Below are positions 1 through 6,400 of a stretch of DNA of 8,252 nucleotides, in pieces. The notes below the pieces were generated by a model, which saw only the letters and a program-made list of their open reading frames with translations, made no database searches and had not been told where the DNA came from. This DNA comes from Hymenobacter sp. (GTDB taxonomy: Bacteria > Bacteroidota > Bacteroidia > Cytophagales > Hymenobacteraceae). Numbering within the stretch: position 1 is the stretch's first letter; every line of letters begins with the position of its first letter. A program made the translations under genes and the position numbers. Location of the stretch: positions 1 through 8,252 of the forward strand of contig JANYFQ010000638.1 of the NCBI GenBank assembly GCA_025362615.1, read 5' to 3'.

Positions 1-23
1 GGCGCGGGGCACAACCCCGCGCC
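1..23 (-). terminator. Candidate intrinsic terminator hairpin after the beta-helix gene
   Basis: GGCGCGGGG at 1-9 and CCCCGCGCC at 15-23 form a perfect 9-bp GC-only stem with a 5-base loop. The hairpin starts 11 bases beyond the stop codon (35-37) of the minus-strand gene, where a Rho-independent terminator is expected. The T-run that would follow on the minus strand lies outside the window, so termination is inferred from the stem and its position only. Confidence 0.5.
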
Positions 24-34
24 AACCGCCCGCC

Positions 35-2149
35 TTATTTGCCCGGCACCAGCAGCCGCACCGGGCGCTGCCCGGCCACGCGCACCAGGTAGAGGCCGGC
101 GGGCAGGCCCTGGGTGGGCAGGGTGGTGGTGCCGGGCGCAAAGGTGTGCAGCACCCGGCCGCGCACGTCGCAGAGTTGCACCGGGGCCAGCGGGTCGGCC
201 CCCAGCAGTTGGACGCCGGTGCCGGTGGCGGGGTTGGGCGCGAGCTGCAAAGCCCCGGCGGCGGCGGCCACGGCCCGCACCGGCGAGTAGGCCACGCGGC
301 CGTCGGCATCGAGCTGGGCCAGGCGGTAGTAGGCGGCGGCGGGAGCGGCGGCATCGGGCCACTGGTAGGCGCGGGGGGCGGCGCTGGTGCCGGCCCCCGG
401 CTGGTAGCCGATGGCGGCCCAGGTGCGGCCGTCGGGGCTGCGCTCGATGCGGAAGCCGGCGTTGGCGGTTTCGGTGGCCGTGCGCCAGGTGAGGAGCACG
501 GCGGCGGGGCCGGTGCGGCGGGCCGCGAAGGCCGTCAGGGCCACGGGCAGCGGGGCGGCGGCCCCAAACTCGAAGGCCCCGGCATCGGGCAGGCCCTGGC
601 GGACGGCCCCGCGCTGGTCGGCGGGCGGGGCGGCGGCGGCGCTGCCCAGGTTGATGGCCGGGCTGCCGGCGGGCAGGGCCTGGGTGGGCGTGGGGCCGCC
701 GTTGTTGGCCAGGGCCTGCAGTCGGGCATCGGCCACCAGCACGGCGGGCGTGAGCCAGTCTTCGCGCTGGGGGCCGAATTGAGCGGCGTAGGTTTCGGGC
801 CACTGCAAGTTGCCGGGGCCGACGGTGAGGTCGGAGTTTTTGTTGAGGGTGCCGCCGCCGTAGGGGTTGCTCTGGTTGCCGGTGCCGGTGGGGTTGTTGT
901 AAAACACGGAGTTGGCCAGCGTGAGGACGTGCCCGTTGAAGAGGGCGCTGGCAAAGTTGCCCGCCCGGTTGCCGCTGAAGGTGGCGTTGGCGATGGTGGC
1001 CCGGCGCTCGGTGCCGCCGCTCAGGGCCAGGCCGCCGCCGAGGCCGCCGCCCTGCCCGTCGGCGGCGGTATTGGCGGCGAAGGTGCAGTTGGCCAGCGCG
1101 AGGCGGGCGTTGGTGAGCCACGCGCCGCCGCCGGCGCTGGGGGTGCTGTTGCGGGCAAAGGTGGAGTTGGTGAGCGCGAGCGGCCCGTTGAGGTAGTAGA
1201 GGCCGCCGCCGAGGTCGCCTCCGGGCAGCACCCGGTTGTCCTCAAACGCGCAGCGGTCGAGGGCGGCGCTGCTGCCCTGCCCGTCGTAGAAGATGAGGGC
1301 GGCGGCCCCGCCCTGCTTGCCGGCCGTGTTGCGCCGGAAGGCGCAGCCGCACATACTCAGGGCGTTGTTGACACCGTTCTGGTCCACGCCGTCCACGTAC
1401 ACGGCCCCGCCGATGCCGCCCTGGTCGAAGGTGCCGCCGGTGCCGGTGGCGGCGTTGTCCTCAAACACGCAATTGACGAACTCGCTGGCCGAGCCGATGG
1501 TGCCCACGGCCCCGCCGTTGGCCCCCCGGTTGTTGCGGAAGGTGCAGCTCCCGAACACCACGCTTTGGTACACGATGGTATGCACGGCCCCGCAGCCGTC
1601 GGACTGCAAGGCCGGCCCCGCGTTGTGGTCGAACACCACGTCAATCACCCGCAGGCGGCCGTGGGCGCGGCCCCGGATGGCGGCCCCGCCGAGGCGGTCG
1701 GTGCTGCCGTTGTCGGGGGCGGCACCGTCGCGCAGGGTCAGGCGTTGCAGGGCCAGGCGCGAGTCGGTGGCGGCCGAGGGGGCGGCCAGCTTGTCGAAAA
1801 TGCGGGTGCTGCCGCCGCCGCTGAGCGTGAGCAGGTTGCCGCCGTCGAGCAGCACGTCGCGGTTGGGCACGGTCAGCGGGCCACTCAGCACGACCGTGAA
1901 CGGGGCGCTGCCGCCGTTCACGCGGATGGCCCCGCCGGCGTTGAGCAGCGCCTGCAAGGCCGCCGGGGTACAACTCGCCGGGGTGCCGGTGCCCCACACG
2001 GCGGCGTTGGCGGGCAGCACGTCGGGGGCCGGGGCGGGGCACACCACGGGCGGCGCGGCCAGGGCCAGGGCGGGCAACAACAGCCCCAAAACCAAAGGCC
2101 GGGCGCAGCGTACGGCCCGCCGCAGGCGGGCCAGAAAGCAAGTATTCAT
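35..2149 (-). CDS. Secreted parallel beta-helix protein with choice-of-anchor Q-type segment and T9SS type A sorting domain
   Basis: This 704-residue exported protein probably has an adhesive, structural or glycan-binding role at the cell surface. No catalytic motif was recognised. Residues 1-32 are a basic then hydrophobic signal peptide (LVLGLLLPALALAA). Residues about 60-420 are a right-handed parallel beta-helix with nine F-x-x-N motifs, starting at F173, F204, F229, F271, F302, F331, F357, F391 and F416, several followed by GGA or GGG turns. Cysteines recur just before the motif (C202, C227, C269, C300, C355). Residues about 471-527 resemble the choice-of-anchor Q pattern: ALANNGGPTPTQAL, then GSPAIN, DQRG and GAFEFG. 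Residues 534-627 are an Fn3-like domain (LPVALTAF, GFRIERSPDG, YYRLAQLDADG). Residues about 634-704 are the T9SS C-terminal domain (LAPNPA, DVRGRVL, GLPAGLYLVRV). The ATG at 2149 immediately precedes the signal peptide. The gene lies 72 bases downstream of the co-directional glycosyltransferase gene. The family assignment is firm and the biological role is unknown. Confidence 0.9.
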   Translation of the reverse strand: MNTCFLARLRRAVRCARPLVLGLLLPALALAAPPVVCPAPAPDVLPANAAVWGTGTPASCTPAALQALLNAGGAIRVNGGSAPFTVVLSGPLTVPNRDVLLDGGNLLTLSGGGSTRIFDKLAAPSAATDSRLALQRLTLRDGAAPDNGSTDRLGGAAIRGRAHGRLRVIDVVFDHNAGPALQSDGCGAVHTIVYQSVVFGSCTFRNNRGANGGAVGTIGSASEFVNCVFEDNAATGTGGTFDQGGIGGAVYVDGVDQNGVNNALSMCGCAFRRNTAGKQGGAAALIFYDGQGSSAALDRCAFEDNRVLPGGDLGGGLYYLNGPLALTNSTFARNSTPSAGGGAWLTNARLALANCTFAANTAADGQGGGLGGGLALSGGTERRATIANATFSGNRAGNFASALFNGHVLTLANSVFYNNPTGTGNQSNPYGGGTLNKNSDLTVGPGNLQWPETYAAQFGPQREDWLTPAVLVADARLQALANNGGPTPTQALPAGSPAINLGSAAAAPPADQRGAVRQGLPDAGAFEFGAAAPLPVALTAFAARRTGPAAVLLTWRTATETANAGFRIERSPDGRTWAAIGYQPGAGTSAAPRAYQWPDAAAPAAAYYRLAQLDADGRVAYSPVRAVAAAAGALQLAPNPATGTGVQLLGADPLAPVQLCDVRGRVLHTFAPGTTTLPTQGLPAGLYLVRVAGQRPVRLLVPGK

Positions 2150-2184
2150 GGCAAGTAGGAAAAGGGTGAGGGCAGCTTGAACTG

Positions 2185-2192
2185 TGAAGATA
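2185..2192 (-). promoter_or_regulatory. Candidate Bacteroidota -7 box upstream of the beta-helix gene
   Basis: On the minus strand this reads TATCTTCA, resembling the Bacteroidota housekeeping -7 element TAnnTTTG with two mismatches. It lies about 35 bases before the ATG at 2149 and would allow a short leader. No TTG is seen at the usual -33 distance, so the call is weak. If it is not a promoter, the beta-helix gene is probably read through from the glycosyltransferase gene. Nothing else is recognisable in the 72-base gap 2150-2221. Confidence 0.25.
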
Positions 2193-2221
2193 CGGCCTAT
2201 GCCCCGCTTGCCCGCCCGCCC

Positions 2222-3331
2222 CTACGCCCCCGCCAGCAACTGCCCCACCTCAATGCCATACGCGCACTTGAAATGCCCCAGCGGGCAGGCCGCGTACCCA
2301 TGCAGCCCGCAGGGCCGGCACGCCAGCGGCTCGGGGGTTTCTACCACGAACGCCTTCGTTCCCAGCGGCCCAAACCCAAACGCGGGCACCGTGGAACAAA
2401 ACACGGCCGTGACCGGCGCGCCCACCGCCGAGCACAGGTGCAGCGGGGCCGAGTCGTTGACGAAGTTCATCACTGCCCCGCGCATGAGCGCCGCCGAGGC
2501 CAGCAGCGAAAGCTGCCCGGCCAGGCTGACGACCTCCGGCCGCCCGGTCGCCGCCGCCAGCCGCTGGCAGGCCGCCACATCGGGCGGGCCGCCGAGCAGG
2601 TACACGGGCCGGCCGGGCGGCAGGGCGGCCAGCAGTTCCAGCCACTTGCTTTCGGGGTATTGTTTGGTGAACCACACGGACGTGGGGGCCAGGCAGTAGT
2701 AGGGGCCGGCGGCGGCGTAGGGCGCGGCAGCGGCCTCGTCGGCGGCGGTGGGGTAGAGGCGGGGGAGTTGTTGGGTGTTGGGTTTTAGGTGTTGGGTGTT
2801 GGGCTTTAGGTATTGGGTGTTGGGTTTTAGGTGTTGGGTGTTGGGGTTTACGACACCTGATACCGAATACCCAACACCTGATACCCCACTCTTCGGCTCT
2901 TCCTCCTCATTTCCCAACAGTTCCATATTCCTTTCCACCTCGTGCCTTCCGTCGCCGATGACGTGCGTTACCCGGTGGGTGAAGAAGCGGCTGAACGGGT
3001 TTTGGGCGAAGCCCACGCGCTCGGCCGCGCCCGAAAAAGCGGTGAGGAAGCCCGTGCTGGCAAAGCGTTGCAGCGTGACGACGCGGCCGTAGCCCCCGGC
3101 CCGGATGTCCTTCAGCAGCCGCCAGAGGTTGGGGTATTTGCCCTGCTGCTTGTCCCAGACCAGCACCCGCCGGATGTGAGGATGGCCCGCCAGCAGGCCC
3201 TCGTTGCCGCGCCGCACCAGCACATCAAGCGGCGTGGCGGGCTGGGTGGTGTGCAGGTGCTCGACCAAGGCCGTGGCCAGGATGACATCGCCGATGAAGG
3301 CGGTTTGGATGAGCAGGGTGGGGGCGGGCAT
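2222..3331 (-). CDS. Glycosyltransferase family 9 (heptosyltransferase-type) with an in-frame repeat insertion
   Basis: This 369-residue GT-B fold enzyme is of the CAZy GT9/Pfam Glyco_transf_9 type. Such enzymes transfer a sugar, often heptose, from a nucleotide donor to lipopolysaccharide core or a related glycan at the cytoplasmic face of the inner membrane. The N-terminal domain starts at once with TLLIQTAFIGDVILATALV. D15 aligns with the catalytic Asp of WaaC-type enzymes. HEVERNMELLG (130-140) ends this domain. The C-terminal domain begins near residue 208 (YYCLAPTSVWFTKQYPESKW), with K223 at the conserved Lys position. It carries the family signature NDSAPLHLCSAVGAPVTAVF (292-311). C338, C341, C349 and C356 form a four-Cys cluster in a CRPCGLHG...CP..HFKC context. 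I recall this pattern from Bacteroidota GT9 proteins, and it may bind metal. Residues about 148-188 are foreign-looking: a seven-residue repeat (PNTQHLK, PNTQYLK, PNTQHLK) encoded by the DNA repeat block. Without it the protein is about 328 residues, close to family length. The ATG at 3331 is chosen because it directly precedes the first beta strand. The precise acceptor and sugar cannot be told from sequence. Confidence 0.9.
   Translation of the reverse strand: MPAPTLLIQTAFIGDVILATALVEHLHTTQPATPLDVLVRRGNEGLLAGHPHIRRVLVWDKQQGKYPNLWRLLKDIRAGGYGRVVTLQRFASTGFLTAFSGAAERVGFAQNPFSRFFTHRVTHVIGDGRHEVERNMELLGNEEEEPKSGVSGVGYSVSGVVNPNTQHLKPNTQYLKPNTQHLKPNTQQLPRLYPTAADEAAAAPYAAAGPYYCLAPTSVWFTKQYPESKWLELLAALPPGRPVYLLGGPPDVAACQRLAAATGRPEVVSLAGQLSLLASAALMRGAVMNFVNDSAPLHLCSAVGAPVTAVFCSTVPAFGFGPLGTKAFVVETPEPLACRPCGLHGYAACPLGHFKCAYGIEVGQLLAGA
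2771..2854 (+). repeat. Tandem 21-bp repeat built from three heptamers, inside the GT9 gene
   Basis: Four consecutive 21-bp units start at 2771, 2792, 2813 and 2834. Each begins TTGGGTG then TTGGG. The first three are nearly identical: units 1 and 3 match completely, unit 2 differs at two bases, and unit 4 decays after TTGGGTGTTGGGG. Each unit is three heptamers (TTGGGTG, TTGGGTT, TTAGGTG), so the true period is 7. Because 21 is a multiple of 3, the copies encode a fixed seven-residue repeat in the GT9 protein on the minus strand. Composition is clearly less GC-rich than the surrounding gene. Nothing resembling a transposase or target-site duplication is visible. Confidence 0.9.
2853..2894 (-). 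repeat. Second arm of the repeat block, inverted relative to the first
   Basis: ACACCTGATACC occurs at 2853-2864 and again at 2874-2885, exactly 21 bases apart, keeping the period of the adjacent array. Between the copies lies ACCCAACACCT (2869-2879), the exact reverse complement of AGGTGTTGGGT at 2829-2839. The block therefore has a G/T-rich arm and a C/A-rich arm able to pair through an 11-bp stem with a 29-base loop. On the minus strand it encodes the GVSGVGYSVSGVV part of the glycosyltransferase insertion. Confidence 0.75.
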
Positions 3332-3454
3332 GGGCCGCGAAGGTAGGGGCCGGACGGGTTGGCGCGGGGCGGGGCATTAACTTTCCGCTGCGCGTTAAAC
3401 ATCGGGCGGCTTTGGTGTTCCAAGCCGGCTCCCGGCCTTTTCCCCTCCTTCCCA
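3332..3454. promoter_or_regulatory. Divergent intergenic region between the GT9 gene and the large exoprotein gene
   Basis: These 123 bases should hold the promoters of both divergent genes. Reading plus, TAACTTTC at 3378-3385 matches the Bacteroidota -7 consensus TAnnTTTG at all but the last base. A TTG lies upstream at 3359-3361, but the 16-base spacing is shorter than usual. TTAAC (3377-3381) and GTTAA (3394-3398) form a small interrupted inverted repeat over the same place, a possible operator but too short to be sure. No convincing minus-strand promoter box was found. The assignment of the region is reasonable; the individual boxes are weak. Confidence 0.35.
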
Positions 3455-6400
3455 ATGAAAAACCTTTGCGCCCTGCTGCTGCTGGCAGCTTTTTTACTCC
3501 CGAAAAACAGTTGGGGCCAGTCGCTGGCCTGGCAAAGCTTGCAGGCCCCGCCCACCACGGGGCAGGTGCGCCCGGCAGCCATCGTCGCCGACCAAGTGGG
3601 CAACATTTACGTGGCGGGGGCCTTCGAGGGCACGGCCACGTTTGGGGCCGTGGTGCTGAACAGCGCCGGCAGCGGCGATGCCTTCGTGGCCAAGTACAGC
3701 CTCGTGACCAACGCCTGGGCCTGGGCCGTGGCGGCGGGCGGCCCCGGCGACGATGCCGCCGCCGCCCTGGCCCTGGGCCAGAAAGGGGCCTTGTACGTGG
3801 GCGGGCGCTACGGCGCTACGGCCAGCTTCGGCACCTTCAGCTTTGCCAACACCAGCGGCAGCGACGATGCCTTCGTGGCCCGCCTCAGCGACGGCGGCAC
3901 GGGGGCCACCTTTGCCTGGGCCGTGCCCCTAAGCAGCGACTTTATTGACGGCGTGAGCGGGCTGGCCGCGCGGGCGGGGTCGGTGTACGCGGCGGGCACG
4001 TTTTACGGCAGCACCCTGGCGGCGGGCGGGGCCGTGGCGCTGCCCAACGCGGGCGGGGCCAGCGGCTCGTCGGACGGCTACCTCGTCAAAATTACCGACC
4101 AGGGCAGCAGCGGGCTGCCGCGCTGGGGGCAGGCCCTGGGCGGCCCCGACTACGACTACCTGAACGCCGTGCTCGTGCGCGGCAGCAACGTGTACGTGGG
4201 CGGCAGCTTCGCGGGCACGGCCGTGGTGGGCGGCCTCGTGGTGCTGACCACGGCGGGTGGGGCCGCCGACGACGACGTGCTGCTGGCCCGCTTCTTCGAC
4301 CAAACCACCAGCGCCGCCCTGCGCTGGGCCGTGCGCGGCGGCGGCCCCGGCTACGATGCCGCCACCAAGCTGGCGGCCAACAAAACCGGCCTGTTTGCGG
4401 CGGGCGTGTTTGCGGGCACGGCCACCTTTGGCAGCACCACGCTGGTGGGCGGCCCCACCACGGCCTTTGCCGTGCGGCTGCCGCGCACGGCCACCACGGG
4501 GCAGTACAACTGGGCGCTGGCCGCCGGCGGCACCGGCACCACCGCGCCCACGGCCCTGGCCCTGCGGGGGCTGAATTTGTACCTCGGCGGCAGCTACACC
4601 GGCACGCCGGCGTTCGACGCGGCGGCCCTGCCCGCCGCCGCTGGCCCCGCGCCCTTCGTGGCCAAGCTGACCGACCAGACCACGAGCGGGCAGTGGCGCA
4701 GCGCCCTGGCTGCCACCACGGCCCTCGGCAGCCTCGACGGCCTGGTGGGCAGCCCCGGCCGGGGCTTTTACGCCGTGGGCGGGGCCGTGGCCCCGGCCAC
4801 GTTCGGCGGCTTTGGCCTGACGGCGCCCACGGGGCCGGCGGTGGGCTACGTGGCCGGCATCGGCGACGTGTTTCCGATGAACGTCACCGCCCTCAACCCC
4901 GGCCGGCACGCGGGGGCGGCCCCGGCGGGCGGCGGCATTCAAATTCAATTCGACCAACCCGTGAACCCCAGCGCCGGCAGCGTGGGCGGGGTGGAGGTGT
5001 ACGCCAGCGAGAGCGGCGGGCGGCGCTCCGGCGCGGCCACGGCCGGCGGCAACACCCTCAGCTTCGCGCCCGGCGCGGCCTTCCGGCCCGGCGAGCGGGT
5101 GCAGGTGAGCATCACCGACGACGTGCAGAGCACGAGCGGGGCCGTGGCGGCGGCCCAGGTGTACCAGTTTCGGGTGGCGGCGGGCGGCACCGGGCAGGGG
5201 CGGCTGCGGGCGGCGGGCGGCGCGGCGGCCTTGGCCCTGGCCCCCGCCACGCTGGTGCTGGCCGACCTCAACGCCGACGGCAACCTGGATGCCGTGGGCG
5301 GCGGCACTTTCAGCAGAAACGGCCTGAGCGTGGGCCTCGGCGATGGCCGGGGCGGCTTTGCTGCCGGCAACCGGGGCGTGACGGGCACCGCCAACACCGG
5401 CGTGGCCGTGGCCGACGTGGACGGCGACGGCGACCCCGACCTGCTGCTGGCCAGCGGCACCAACGGCGGCAGCAACCTGGTGCGGGTGCGCCTCAACGAC
5501 GGGGCCGCCAACTTCAGCAACGCCCCCGACGTGCCCACCAGCAGCCAGCCCACCGCCGTGGCCGTGGCCGACCTCAACGCCGACGGCGACCCCGACCTGC
5601 TCGTGGCCACCCTGCGCGATGCCGCGTTTCAATCGACCGGAACCGTGACCGTGTACCTCGGCGACGGCAGCGGCACGTTTGCCGCCACCCCCACCGAAGT
5701 GCCCGTCGATACCAATCCCTTCCGCCTGGTGGTGGGCGACTTCAACGACGACGGCCGCCTCGACTTCGTGACGGCCAACAACAGCCCCGGCGCGGGCACC
5801 CTGAGCCTGCGCCTCGGCGATGGCCTGGGGGGCTTTGCCGCGCCCGCCACCGGGGCCGAACTGCCGGTAGCGCTTATGCCCCAGCGCCTGGCCGCAGGCG
5901 ACCTCAACGCCGACGGCCACCTCGACCTGGTGAGCTGCGCCAGCGGCGCCAACCCGGTCAATGTGTACCTCGGCGACGGCACCGGCCACTTTGCGGCGGC
6001 CCCCGACGTGGTGCTGCCCGACCTGCCCTTCGCCCTCGACCTGGCCGACCTTAACGCCGACGGCCGCCTCGACCTGGTGAGCGCGGGCAACGCCGGGGTG
6101 GCCGTGCGCCTGGGCGATGGCACGGGGGGCTTTGCCCTCGCCGCCCCCGGCGGCCCCGCCCGCAGCAGCGCCCTGGTCGTGGGCGACGTGGACAACGACG
6201 GCGACCTGGACGTGGTGACCACCGATTTCGGCACCGCCTCCGTCCTCCAAACCCTGCTCAACACGCCCCTCGTGGCCCCCGACCTTGTGGTGAGCACGCC
6301 CGGTACCACCGTGGCCCCCGATTTTTACAACAACATCACCGTCACCGGCACCGGGGTGGGCACGCTGGCGGCCGACGTGAGCGTGGACGGGACGCTGCTC

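Noticed and set aside
146..2158. A 670-codon open frame on the plus strand, antisense to the beta-helix gene
   Set aside because: It is the same GC-driven shadow effect: the product is a G/A/V/H-rich string with no recognisable motif, while the minus frame has a full domain set.
2771..2894. A possible CRISPR array, because of regular short repeats
   Set aside because: The 21-bp units are directly abutting with no spacers, the true period is 7 bp, and no cas gene is present.
2765..2894. An insertion sequence or transposon remnant
   Set aside because: No transposase fragment, terminal inverted repeats of IS type or target-site duplication was found at the edges; a simple repeat block explains it better.
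3361..3370. GGCGCGGGGC also occurring at 1-10
   Set aside because: A 10-base GC-only match is likely by chance at this composition, and the 3361 copy lacks the complementary arm of the hairpin at 1-23.
3424..3436. Small hairpin GCCGG-CTC-CCGGC followed by TTTT near the large gene start
   Set aside because: A 5-bp stem this short is expected by chance in such GC-rich DNA, and a terminator just before a start codon would make little sense without other attenuator parts.
3359..3454. A TTG start that would lengthen the large exoprotein by 32 residues
   Set aside because: The extension places a non-hydrophobic, Arg/Cys-containing segment in front of a textbook signal peptide that begins at the ATG at 3455, and it would use up the divergent promoter region.
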